A DNA stretch of 64,000 nt, from positions 50,325-114,324 of the forward strand of contig JAJCXX010000003.1 in assembly GCA_029263195.1 (NCBI GenBank), read 5' to 3'. The translations under genes and the position numbers were made by a program. The first letter of the stretch is position 1, and every line of letters begins with the position of its first letter. The stretch comes from Acidimicrobiales bacterium. Its GTDB lineage: Bacteria; Actinomycetota; Acidimicrobiia; Acidimicrobiales; Aldehydirespiratoraceae. This document shows, piece by piece, positions 34,343-42,688 of the stretch. The notes below the pieces were generated by a model. The model ran no database searches and was not told the origin of the DNA. It was given only the letters and a program-made list of their open reading frames with translations.

Positions 34343-35166
34343 CAGTCGGGGAGAGGGGTGCGTCTGTCGGCGATTATCTGGCCCATGATCGAGAGAGCAA
34401 TCTCCTCCGGGGTCTCGGCATGTATCTCGACACCGATCGGCGCGGTGACACGTTCCAGATCCTCGTCACTTGTTCCAGCGTCACGCAGCTTCCCTGATGT
34501 CGTGTCCCAGCGGCGGACACTCCCCATCACACCGATCGAACGAACCGGAGATGCCAGCAACGGCGGAATCGTCTCGAGGTCGAGGGTGACGCTGCGGGTG
34601 ACGAGCACGGCGTGGGTCTGATCGTTGACCGGTTCGGCCTGGAGTGCGTCGGCGATCGATCCCATGATCACGGCGTCGGCATTGGGCACTGCGGATGCGT
34701 CGGCCAGTTCGGCGCGGTCGTCGACCGCCACCACGCGGTAGCCCAGCCAGTGGGCGAGGTCGATGACGGCACGGCCTACATGGCCGCAGCCGACGACGAG
34801 AACGGTTGGACGGCTCATGAAGGGCTCCATGTGGATCGTGACGGTGCCGCCGCAGACGCCGGGATCGCCGGTGCTGGGGTCGATGAGGTCGTAGTCGAGC
34901 ACTCGGCTGAGCCCGTCGGTTAGGGCAACAGCGGCTTCGGCCACGACCCGAGATTCCATTTCGCCACCGCCGACCGTGCCGATCTGGCGACCATCGGCCC
35001 AGATGAGCATCTTCGATCCGGCCCGCCTCGGAACCGACCGGTCGGTGCGGATGACGGTGGCGAGGACCACGGGGTGTCCGACTTCGATCGAATCGGCCAG
35101 TGTCCGCATGATGATGTGATCGGTAATGGCGGCTGTGCTCGTCTTGTCGTTTCCGGACTGGGGCAT
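34342..35166 (-). CDS. xdhC: XdhC/CoxI family molybdenum hydroxylase maturation protein
   Basis: The real start is ATG 35166; the track's upstream 80 residues are a shadow. The 274-residue protein has the XdhC N-domain (GHPVVLATVIRTDRSVPRRAGSKMLIWADGRQIGTVGGGEMESRVVAEA), a Rossmann domain (TVLVVGCGHVGRAVIDLAHWLGYRVVAVDDR), and the C-terminal VTAPIGVEIHAETPEEIALSIMGQII. XdhC proteins bind Mo cofactor and add the sulfido (or here possibly selenido) ligand before insertion into the hydroxylase. It lies 56 nt downstream of the 2-hydroxyacid dehydrogenase. Confidence 0.92.
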   Translation of the reverse strand: MPQSGNDKTSTAAITDHIIMRTLADSIEVGHPVVLATVIRTDRSVPRRAGSKMLIWADGRQIGTVGGGEMESRVVAEAAVALTDGLSRVLDYDLIDPSTGDPGVCGGTVTIHMEPFMSRPTVLVVGCGHVGRAVIDLAHWLGYRVVAVDDRAELADASAVPNADAVIMGSIADALQAEPVNDQTHAVLVTRSVTLDLETIPPLLASPVRSIGVMGSVRRWDTTSGKLRDAGTSDEDLERVTAPIGVEIHAETPEEIALSIMGQIIADRRTPLPD

Positions 35167-35222
35167 GTGTCTCGGTTTCTCGGCGGGGTTTGCTGGGCTG
35201 ACGCTAGTCGGGCGTCTTGGTT

Positions 35223-36257
35223 CTAGACGATGCGGTCCTGAAGCGGACGGCCTTCGACGAAATTCACGATGTTGAGGTAGTCGCCGGCTCGAAACTCGAC
35301 GCCCAGAACCATGTTTCCGAGGGCGCAGTGTGGAGTGAGGATCACGTTGGCTCGCCGATCGTCGGCCAGTTCCAGCAACGGGTTGTCGGCCCTCACCGGC
35401 TCCCATCGGTATCCGTCGGTGGCGACACCGGCGAGGTGACCACTCTTGTAAGCGGCGGCCACAGCGTCTTCATCGAGGGTGGTGGAAGCTCCGGTACTCA
35501 CCAGGATCGAACCCGGTTTCATCGCTGCCAGGAATTCGCGGCCGGTGATTCCGTCGGTTTGGTCGGAGCTGGGTACGAGCATGCAGATGACGTCGCTCTC
35601 GCCCAGCAGACCGTCGAACGATGCGTACCGGATGCCCTGTTCCCGCTCGAGCGACTCGGGTAGGCGATTGGGATTGTGGTACACGACATCGGATCCGAAG
35701 GCCCTGAGACGCAGCGCCAATTGAGTGCCGATCTCGCCGAAACCCATGATTCCGACCGTCGCCCCGCTCAGCATCGTGATGCCCTGGCGTTGGCTCCAGT
35801 TGATGACGAAGTTGTTGGCGTCGGTGAGGGCCGGATCGCCCCAGTCGTGACCGCTCGCCGTCTCTTCGGTGCCGTCACGCAGGCGTTTCACCAGGGACAA
35901 CACAAGAGCCATCGTGTGTTCGGCGACCGCCATCGATGTGGCCAGGGGACGACAACAAACGGCCACCCCGGCCTGTTCGGCGGCCGGCAGGTCGATGTCG
36001 TGGCTTCTGGTGCCCAGTCGCTGGATGAGCTCCAGACCGATTGCCCCTCGGATCATCTCGGCATCGATCACCCCGGACCTTTCCGAGATCATGAAGTCGG
36101 CTCCGTCGAGTGCCGCCACGATCGTTTCCCGATCCGGCGATTCGAGCATGTTGATGTCGAGCCAGTCGGGTGCCGCTTTCAGAGCGAGCTGTTGGTGAAC
36201 GAGCGGTCTCTCGGTGATGAAGACCGCCCGGTGCGAATGACTTCCGGATGAACTCAT
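35223..36257 (-). CDS. D-isomer-specific 2-hydroxyacid dehydrogenase family protein
   Basis: 344 residues with LELIQRLGTRSHDIDLPAAEQAGVAVCCRP, the NAD-binding GATVGIMGFGEIGTQLALRLRAFGSDVVYHNP and MKPGSILVSTGASTTLDEDAVAAAYKSGHLAGVATDGYRWEP. Its catalytic His sits in LTPHCALGN, shifted from the usual HxxxxT pattern. It probably reduces a 2-keto acid or oxidises a 2-hydroxyacid. It starts 4 nt after the amidohydrolase stop, so the two are coupled. It resembles the phosphoglycerate-dehydrogenase-like subgroup; substrate unknown. Confidence 0.87.
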   Translation of the reverse strand: MSSSGSHSHRAVFITERPLVHQQLALKAAPDWLDINMLESPDRETIVAALDGADFMISERSGVIDAEMIRGAIGLELIQRLGTRSHDIDLPAAEQAGVAVCCRPLATSMAVAEHTMALVLSLVKRLRDGTEETASGHDWGDPALTDANNFVINWSQRQGITMLSGATVGIMGFGEIGTQLALRLRAFGSDVVYHNPNRLPESLEREQGIRYASFDGLLGESDVICMLVPSSDQTDGITGREFLAAMKPGSILVSTGASTTLDEDAVAAAYKSGHLAGVATDGYRWEPVRADNPLLELADDRRANVILTPHCALGNMVLGVEFRAGDYLNIVNFVEGRPLQDRIV

Positions 36258-36261
36258 CTCG

Positions 36262-37656
36262 TCAGATCACCTGCCATGACGACCCGAGATCATCGATCCC
36301 GCACCGTTGGGCCACAGCCCGCTGGGTCGTGCGGGCCTTCGCCACGATCGCGGACTCGTCCATGGTCTTGACCTCGCGTCGGTGCATCACCAGAGTGCCG
36401 TCAACTACGACCGTGTCGACGTCGCTTCCTTGCGCTGCGAACACCACCGATGCCACCGGGTTCCAAATGGGCTGAAGGTGTGGGGCATCAACATCGATCA
36501 CAATGAAGTCAGCGGCCTTGCCGACTTCGAGCGAGCCGATCCTCGATTCGAGGCCGAGGGCCTTGGCCCCGTTGAGTGTCGCCATCTCCAGAATTGTCTC
36601 GGGAGTGATGGCCGCCCGGCGGTGTTCTCGCATCCGGGCCACATGGGCGGTGACCCGCAGGTCGCGCAACAGATCCATGTTGGCGTTGGTGGGTGCACCA
36701 TCGCAGCCGAGAGTGACGTTGACTCCGGCATCGAGCATGTCGGTCACGCGTGCCGGGCCCCAACCAGTGGCCGAGTTGTTCCCGGGACAGTGAGCGACCG
36801 TCGTGCCGGTGGCGGCCAGAACGGCGATGTCTTCGTCGTCGGCGATCGTGCAGTGGGCGAGCACGGTACGAGGACCGAGCAGACCGAGGTGCTCGGCGAG
36901 AGCGACATGGCTTCGGTGGCCAAGCGACCGGGCGTAGTCGTTGTCGGAGGGAAGTTCGGCCAGATGGATGGTGATGCCGATTCCGTGCTCTCGAGCGAGA
37001 GACGCCACCTCTGGAAACAGCGAAAGGTCGTTGACTGGCTCGACCGATCTCGAACCGAACCAGATCTGCAGCCGTCCGTCCGGGTCGGTCCAGCGTTGGT
37101 GTCCGGCAATGGTTCCGGCCATGCCCGACTCGCGGTCCTGCCACATGCTCAGCGGCCAGCCGGCTTCGTCGCGCTTCTCCGGCGACACGTCCATCACGAG
37201 GTTTCCCAGCGCGGCACGAATTCCGGAATCGAGACACATCTGGGCAATACCGTCGAGCCCGTAGTGGTCGGCCAGAAGGCACTCGACAAACCCGGTGGTT
37301 CCCGACTTGAGCATCTCGAGTACGCACAGCGAGGCGCTCGCCAGAGCATCCTCGTGGGTGTAGGTGCCCTGCAGTGGGAAGATTCGTCCGAACAGCCAAG
37401 TGTGGAAATCGCCGGGACCGCTCGCCTCGCTGACCCCGCGCAGCATGCATTGCGAAGTGTGAACGTGAGTGTCGATCAGCCCCGGCAACATGATGCCCCC
37501 GCGGCAGTCGATCAATTCGTCGTCGGGATGGGCGGCCAAGAGTTCGTCGGCCTTGCCCACCGATTCGATGTCGCTGCCGACCACCCTGATGGCGCCTTCG
37601 GAGATGATCCGACGGTCGTTGTCCAGGGTCAGGATCGTGGCGTTCGAGTAGATCAA
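36262..37656 (-). CDS. TRZ/ATZ family amidohydrolase
   Basis: 464 residues of the metal-dependent amidohydrolase superfamily: MLPGLIDTHVHTSQCMLRG (HxH metal site), a conserved GITIHLAELPSDN His, TVLAHCTIADDEDIAVLAATGTTVAHCPGNNSATG, and the metal Asp in VTLGCDGAPTNANMDLLRDLR. The layout matches AtzB/TrzA/8-oxoguanine deaminase-type enzymes that hydrolyse exocyclic amino or halo groups on N-heterocycles. The start is TTG with AGGTC upstream. It precedes the 2-hydroxyacid dehydrogenase by 4 nt. Exact substrate not assignable. Confidence 0.88.
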   Translation of the reverse strand: MIYSNATILTLDNDRRIISEGAIRVVGSDIESVGKADELLAAHPDDELIDCRGGIMLPGLIDTHVHTSQCMLRGVSEASGPGDFHTWLFGRIFPLQGTYTHEDALASASLCVLEMLKSGTTGFVECLLADHYGLDGIAQMCLDSGIRAALGNLVMDVSPEKRDEAGWPLSMWQDRESGMAGTIAGHQRWTDPDGRLQIWFGSRSVEPVNDLSLFPEVASLAREHGIGITIHLAELPSDNDYARSLGHRSHVALAEHLGLLGPRTVLAHCTIADDEDIAVLAATGTTVAHCPGNNSATGWGPARVTDMLDAGVNVTLGCDGAPTNANMDLLRDLRVTAHVARMREHRRAAITPETILEMATLNGAKALGLESRIGSLEVGKAADFIVIDVDAPHLQPIWNPVASVVFAAQGSDVDTVVVDGTLVMHRREVKTMDESAIVAKARTTQRAVAQRCGIDDLGSSWQVI

Positions 37657-37714
37657 GTCGGACCTGATTCGTAGTAGTGGTTGGGGTAGTGCAAGGGGGA
37701 GTGGGGACGCCCGG

Positions 37715-38866
37715 TCAGGCCATGGCTGCTATCAACGAGCGGCAATCGCTGGTCTCGACCAGGCGAGGATTGTTGTGGACCATCACCATCCGCATTGACT
37801 CTTCGGCTATGGAATCGATGACGTCGGCGTCGAGAGATTCGCGGTGCTCCGATAGGTCGGTCGGGAGGCCGAGCAACCGAACGAACTCGGTCATGGAGAC
37901 GACGAGGGCCTCGTCCGGGGCATCGGAGGGAAGCCCGACTATCCGGCTCAGCGTGTGGCGCCGCTCGGCGGATATGTGGCCCACGTTGAATTCGAACACG
38001 GTCGGCAACAAGGCGGCATTGGCGAGACCGTGGTGGAGGTGAAGGCGGCTGCACACACCCCCCGACAGGGCGTGGACGAGGCCGAGGCCGGACTGGTCCA
38101 TGGCCATCCCTCCGTATAGGGCGGCGAGCATCATCTGCGATCGCGCCTCGATGTCTGACCCGGTGGTCGTCGCAATCGGCAGATGCTGCCAACAGAGTCG
38201 TAGCGATTCGATGGCGAGCATGTCGGTGATGGGACTGGTGCGCTTCCCGGTGAATGCCTCCAGAGCGTGAATGAAGGCGTCGATTCCGGTTGCGGCGGTG
38301 AGGCCGGAGGGGAGTCCAATGGTCACCTCAGGGTCGAGGATCGCTACTCGGGCATACATGAGGGGGCTCAGCACCCCCTTCTTGAATGGTTCGCTCTCGT
38401 CGGAGATCACCGCCACCTTCGAGATCTCGCTTCCAGTTCCTGCAGTGGTTGGAACGGTGATCAGGGGATGGCTTTGTTGGGTGATCGGCCTTCCGTCCCA
38501 CTGATAATCGGAGTATTCGCCGCCGTTGGCCACCAGCATCGCGGCGGCCTTGGCGGTGTCGATCGGGGATCCTCCCCCAACCGCGACGATGACGTCTGCG
38601 TTGGTGTCCTGTGCCATTTCGCGGGCCGAGGCGACGTGGCGAGTGGTCGGATTCGAGCCGACGTCGGTGAACGTGGAGGTGGTGCAACCGGCCCCCGTGA
38701 GAGCATTGTCGATTCGATCGATGAGCCCGGTGCCGACGATTCCGGGATCGGTCACGATCATCACGCGTCGGCTGTCCAGATCGGCCACAGCGTCGGGCAG
38801 CGCCTCGCTCACGGGCATGCGCCAGGAGATGCGAGTCGGGAGTTGGAAGTCGAATGGCTGGATCAT
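37715..38866 (-). CDS. Iron-containing alcohol dehydrogenase (second copy)
   Basis: The track's 715-residue ORF is mostly a frame shadow of the ALDH; the real gene starts at ATG 38866 (MIQPFDFQLPTRISWRMPVSEALPDAVADLD) and encodes 383 residues. It shows GGGSPIDTAKAAAML, PTTAGTGSEISKVAVISD, GIDAFIHALEAFTGKRTSPITDMLA and GLVHALSGGVCSRLHLHHGLANAALLP, carrying the Fe-ADH metal ligands. It overlaps the ALDH stop by 4 nt (ATGA). A paralog with the same ALDH-ADH arrangement is at 22281. Confidence 0.9.
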   Translation of the reverse strand: MIQPFDFQLPTRISWRMPVSEALPDAVADLDSRRVMIVTDPGIVGTGLIDRIDNALTGAGCTTSTFTDVGSNPTTRHVASAREMAQDTNADVIVAVGGGSPIDTAKAAAMLVANGGEYSDYQWDGRPITQQSHPLITVPTTAGTGSEISKVAVISDESEPFKKGVLSPLMYARVAILDPEVTIGLPSGLTAATGIDAFIHALEAFTGKRTSPITDMLAIESLRLCWQHLPIATTTGSDIEARSQMMLAALYGGMAMDQSGLGLVHALSGGVCSRLHLHHGLANAALLPTVFEFNVGHISAERRHTLSRIVGLPSDAPDEALVVSMTEFVRLLGLPTDLSEHRESLDADVIDSIAEESMRMVMVHNNPRLVETSDCRSLIAAMA

Positions 38867-40380
38867 TTGGTGCCTACCCACACTGCCTTCGACTCGGTGT
38901 ACATGTCGATCACCTCGCGTCCGTTGTCTCGACCAAAGCCGCTGCCCTTCATTCCGCCGAATGGAACGGTGGGGTCGAACATGTCGAATGTGTTGACCCA
39001 GACGACCCCTGTCTCGAGTTGCGCCGCCACTCGGTGGGCCCGGCCGACCGATTGGGTCCACACTGCCGACGCAAGTCCGTATGGCGTGTGGTTGGCGCGG
39101 GCTATGACTTCTTCCTCGGTGTCGAAACGGTGAACCGTGACCACCGGACCGAAGATCTCCTCGCACGCGACGGTCGCCGAGTCGTCGACATCGGTGAAGA
39201 TTGTCGGCGGCATGAAGAAGCCCGACGCGAGGTCGCCGTTGGTGATTCGTCCGCCGCCGCATTGCATGTTGGCTCCTTCGGCGACCGCGGCGTCGATGAA
39301 TCCGGTGATCCGATCGAGTTGTACCTGGTCGATGATCGGTCCGATCGTCGTGGCTGGATCGAGTGCGTGGCCGATTCGGGCTTCTGTGGCCAACTTGGTG
39401 AGTTGATCGACGACCAGTGAGTAGACGTCGCTTTGGACGAACAGGCGCGAACCGGCGACACAACTCTGGCCGGTGTTGCCGAACGCAGCCACGAAGCTTC
39501 GATTCACCGCGGCTTCGAGATCGGCGTCGGAGAAGATGATGTTGGCACCCTTGTTGCCGAGCTCGAGACTGAGTCGCTTGGTCGTGTCGGCGGCGGCTCG
39601 CATCACGGCTTGTCCCGACGCGACCGATCCGGTGAACGCGACCTTGTCGACTCCCGGATGTCGGGAGAGCGAGCTTCCCGTTGTGGGGCCGTCGCCGCTG
39701 ATGATGTTGACCGTTCCCGGTGGGAGGTCGGCCTCGGCGAACAACTCGGCCATGCGCAGGCTCACGAGTGATGCCTTCTCCGAGGGTTTGAGGACGATGG
39801 TGTTGCCGCAGGCGAGCGCCGGCATGATCTTCTGAGCGGTGTGAACGAGTGGGTAGTTCCACGGAATGATGGCGCCGACCACACCCACCGGCTGGCGCAG
39901 TGTGTAGACGAAATGGCCGGGAATCGACACCGCTGGAGTGTCACCGGAGATCTTGGTGGGCCAGCCCGCGAAGTTGGCGGCGAGACGGGTCGCTACCGGA
40001 CCATCGATCGGCTTGGTGTGGCCGATCGGTTTGCCGTTGTCGATCGATTCGATCTCGGCCAGTTGGTCGGAGTCTCGTTCGATCAGGTCGGTGACCCGTC
40101 GCAACAGTTGTTCTCGCTGGGCGGGCATCATCTGGCGCCACCGGCTGTCGTATGCGGCACGGGCCGCGGCGACGGCCGAATCGACATCGGCCCCGGTTGC
40201 CAGCGGGATGTGCCCGAGATCGCTCCCATCAGATGGGTTGGTCACGGAGAGCTGCTCGCCCGAGGATGAAACGGTGAGCTTCCCGTCGATGAGCATTGGG
40301 TGGGTGTCGGCGCCGACGAACCCGCTCACGGCTGAGCTCGGCCCGTGTGAGCCTGCTTTCGAGGACAGTTCGGTTGACAT
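38863..40380 (-). CDS. Aldehyde dehydrogenase family protein (second copy)
   Basis: 505 residues from ATG 40380 (MSTELSSKAGSHG); the track's upstream 59 residues are spurious. It has PVGVVGAIIPWNYPLVHTAQKIMPALACGNTIVLKPSEKASL, FTGSVASGQAVMRAAADTTKRLSLELGNKGANIIFSDADL and the catalytic Cys in FGNTGQSCVAGSRLFVQ. The Glu motif reads LELGNKGAN rather than the usual LELGGKSPN, a mild oddity. Likely oxidises an aldehyde formed in the pathway; ADH follows directly. It starts 14 nt after the LLM gene. Confidence 0.92.
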   Translation of the reverse strand: MSTELSSKAGSHGPSSAVSGFVGADTHPMLIDGKLTVSSSGEQLSVTNPSDGSDLGHIPLATGADVDSAVAAARAAYDSRWRQMMPAQREQLLRRVTDLIERDSDQLAEIESIDNGKPIGHTKPIDGPVATRLAANFAGWPTKISGDTPAVSIPGHFVYTLRQPVGVVGAIIPWNYPLVHTAQKIMPALACGNTIVLKPSEKASLVSLRMAELFAEADLPPGTVNIISGDGPTTGSSLSRHPGVDKVAFTGSVASGQAVMRAAADTTKRLSLELGNKGANIIFSDADLEAAVNRSFVAAFGNTGQSCVAGSRLFVQSDVYSLVVDQLTKLATEARIGHALDPATTIGPIIDQVQLDRITGFIDAAVAEGANMQCGGGRITNGDLASGFFMPPTIFTDVDDSATVACEEIFGPVVTVHRFDTEEEVIARANHTPYGLASAVWTQSVGRAHRVAAQLETGVVWVNTFDMFDPTVPFGGMKGSGFGRDNGREVIDMYTESKAVWVGTK

Positions 40381-40394
40381 GTCGGTATCCGATC

Positions 40395-41363
40395 TCAGAG
40401 TTCGAGCACCCTGGCGACAGTGGCCATGAGCGGTACTGCACTTTGGTCGTCGAGGAGCGGCAGGAGAAACTCGGCGAGGTCGAATTGTTCGACGAGGTCG
40501 GCGATCTCCGTCTTGCACTCCTCTTCGTTTCCGGCGATCACGAAGTGGTGGACCCATTCCTCGCGCACGAACTCGGCGGCGGCTTCGAGCCCGTCGTTCA
40601 TGGCGTTTCGGATGGCTTTCTCGTCGGTCTCACTGAGGCCGATCTCGGCCTTCACGTCGGCCGGCGAGTCGACCAGTCGATAGGTCATGTGTGGCTTGAC
40701 TCTGGCCATCGCCTGTTCGTCGGTGATCACCGCGGTTGAGTAGCTGAGCCGCGGTTGGTTGCCCACGGCGGCCGCGGCACCTCTTACATGCTCAACCGAG
40801 CCGGCCAGTCGGGGCTTGTAGATGAAGTCGAGCATCACGCCATCGCAGGCCTTGCCGCCGAGCGCCAGCATCTTCGGACCTCGTCCGGCCAACCAGATCT
40901 CCGTTGAAGTGCGGGCGTAGCCGATCGACGCTTGGTTCAACGCCACCTCCCGGCCTTCGCAGGTGACGGTTTCGCCCTGGAACAGGCGTCGACAGGCGTC
41001 GATGGTTTCTCGAACAGAGGCCAGTGGGTGTTGCCACGTGTAGCCCATCGGGTGGAGGGTGAGAGATCCGCCGGCGCCCATGCCGAGCAGTGCCCGTCCG
41101 TCCGAGAGTTCGTCGAGTGTCGCGATTGCTGCGGCGGTGGACCCGGCATGTCTGGTGTAGGGGTTGGTGATCCCAGGTCCGATCACCAACTCGTTCGTGG
41201 CGAGGGCTATGGCGGTGAGGGTGACATAGACATCACGCGAGGCCAGGCCCTCGTCGTAGACCCAGCATCGGCTGTAGCCGAGATCCTCGGCGGCGGCGGC
41301 CAGGTCGACCGCTCTCGATACCGACTCCTCCGGCATGATGTTGATAGCGCCGTTGACGATCAC
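40395..41363 (-). CDS. LLM class oxidoreductase, F420-type
   Basis: The track extends 44 codons too far. The real start is GTG 41363, overlapping the amidohydrolase stop as GTGA. The 322-residue product (VIVNGAINIMPEESVSRAVDLAAAAEDLGYSRCWVYDEGLASRDVYVTLTAIALATNELVIGPGITNPYTRHAGSTAAAIATLDELSDGRALLGMGAGG) is a luciferase-like TIM barrel of the 5,10-methylene-H4MPT reductase type. It is a clear paralog of the gene at 60229 (same DEGLxxRDVYVTLTA and IGPGITNPxTRH motifs). It could carry out a ring-opening oxygenation or a reduction step in this pathway; that is inference. Confidence 0.88.
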   Translation of the reverse strand: MIVNGAINIMPEESVSRAVDLAAAAEDLGYSRCWVYDEGLASRDVYVTLTAIALATNELVIGPGITNPYTRHAGSTAAAIATLDELSDGRALLGMGAGGSLTLHPMGYTWQHPLASVRETIDACRRLFQGETVTCEGREVALNQASIGYARTSTEIWLAGRGPKMLALGGKACDGVMLDFIYKPRLAGSVEHVRGAAAAVGNQPRLSYSTAVITDEQAMARVKPHMTYRLVDSPADVKAEIGLSETDEKAIRNAMNDGLEAAAEFVREEWVHHFVIAGNEEECKTEIADLVEQFDLAEFLLPLLDDQSAVPLMATVARVLEL

Positions 41364-42682
41364 GACCACAGCCTCAGAGCTTGTTGCCGCGTGGCCGAGC
41401 GAAGGGCCGCCGGATCGGCACCGATCACTTCGCCGCCGCTGACTCGCCAGTGGCCGTCGACCATCACGGCGTCGACATGGGTGCCGTTGCGCCACAGCAC
41501 CAGTTGGTCGGTCAGGTTGTCGGCTGTGACGGGGGTGGGGAACTCGGCGTCGATCAGTTGCAGATCGGCGCGGTATCCGGGCTCGAGTCGCCCGATCCGA
41601 TCGAGACCAAGAGCCCGGGCCCCTCCTTCAGTTGCCATGTGCAGGACAACCTCGGCCGGCATGGCACCGGGATCGAGGGTGCGAGCCTTGTGGATCAGGA
41701 ACGCGCCGCGCATCACCTCGAACATGTCGTTGATATAGCCGTCGCTACCCAGCCCCATGGTCACCCCGCGGTCGAGGAGCTCAGGCACAGGTGCGATTCC
41801 TCCGCCGACCTCGCAGTTGGAGAGAGGCATGTGGGAGACCTTCACCCCGCGAGCCGCGATGATGTCGATCTCGTTCGGCGAGAGCTGGACGCACTGACTG
41901 GCCAGAAAGCCGGGGCCGGCGACGCCGATCTTGTCGTAGAACTCGAATGTCCGCAGACCCAGATTCTCTTCACACCAGAGGCCCTCGTGGATCCCCTCGT
42001 TGCTGTGGGCGTGGCAGAACACGTCGTGGTGTTCGGCCAACTCGAAGGCCTCGCGAATGAACGCCTCGCCACAAGTGAAGGTGGTGTGGAAACACATCGC
42101 GCCACTGACCAGGTTGTCGGGGTCGGCTCGGCAGGATTCGATCAGAGACACGTTCTCGTCGAGTCCGGCCCGGCCGTTTTCGGGCCCCATTCGTTCGGTT
42201 GCTTCGAAGCTCAGGATGCCACGTAGTCCGTATCGGTCGACGATCGACTTCTCGGTGAGAAGCGCATCGGGCATCGAATTGGGCGCTTCGAGGATGTCGT
42301 AGAACGTGGTCGTGCCGGATCGCAGCATGTCGTGGCAGACCAGATCCGTGGCGGCTTCGATCATCGGGTGGTCGAGCACGTCTTCGACCTTCGGCCACCA
42401 GTAGTCGTCGAGGAAGCTCCAGAAGTCGGCCGGAGCCTCGGTCATGGGGATGCCATGGGCGAGGGTGCCGTACATGTGCACGTGGGAGTTGACGAAGCCC
42501 GCCATCAATACCTGGCCGTGTCCCCGATGGACCGGATCGTCGGGGTATTGGGCGGTGAGCTGGTCGACCGGGGCCACATCGGTGATCAGCCCGTCGAGTA
42601 CGCGGATGGCGTGATTGGCCAATGGTGGATCCAGCGCCGAGCCGATAACCCAGTCGGCGCCGACTATTGAAGGGGTTGCCAT
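41360..42682 (-). CDS. SsnA-like amidohydrolase/aminohydrolase
   Basis: 440 residues: metal site GFVNSHVHMYGTLAHGIPM, conserved HAHSNEGIHEGLW, KVSHMPLSNCEVGGG, and GLGSDGYINDMFEVMRGAFLIHKA. The C-terminus (ADLQLIDAEFPTPVTADNLTDQLVLWRNGTHVDAVMVDGHWRV) closely follows SsnA, the amidohydrolase found beside selenium-dependent Mo hydroxylases in E. coli and other bacteria. It starts 6 nt after the XdhD-like gene and overlaps the LLM gene by 4 nt. Its substrate is not known for any family member I can cite with certainty. Confidence 0.85.
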   Translation of the reverse strand: MATPSIVGADWVIGSALDPPLANHAIRVLDGLITDVAPVDQLTAQYPDDPVHRGHGQVLMAGFVNSHVHMYGTLAHGIPMTEAPADFWSFLDDYWWPKVEDVLDHPMIEAATDLVCHDMLRSGTTTFYDILEAPNSMPDALLTEKSIVDRYGLRGILSFEATERMGPENGRAGLDENVSLIESCRADPDNLVSGAMCFHTTFTCGEAFIREAFELAEHHDVFCHAHSNEGIHEGLWCEENLGLRTFEFYDKIGVAGPGFLASQCVQLSPNEIDIIAARGVKVSHMPLSNCEVGGGIAPVPELLDRGVTMGLGSDGYINDMFEVMRGAFLIHKARTLDPGAMPAEVVLHMATEGGARALGLDRIGRLEPGYRADLQLIDAEFPTPVTADNLTDQLVLWRNGTHVDAVMVDGHWRVSGGEVIGADPAALRSATRQQALRLWS

Positions 42683-42688
42683 GGCGGC

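Noticed and set aside
36307-37674. 455-residue plus-strand ORF opposite the amidohydrolase
   Set aside because: The minus strand holds a complete TRZ/ATZ amidohydrolase; the antisense ORF exists because GATC/CGAC-rich codons leave the opposite frame open.
38867-39862. N-terminal two-fifths of the 715-residue ORF 37715..39862
   Set aside because: This part is Arg/His-rich out-of-frame translation of the ALDH gene; only the part from ATG 38866 is the Fe-ADH.
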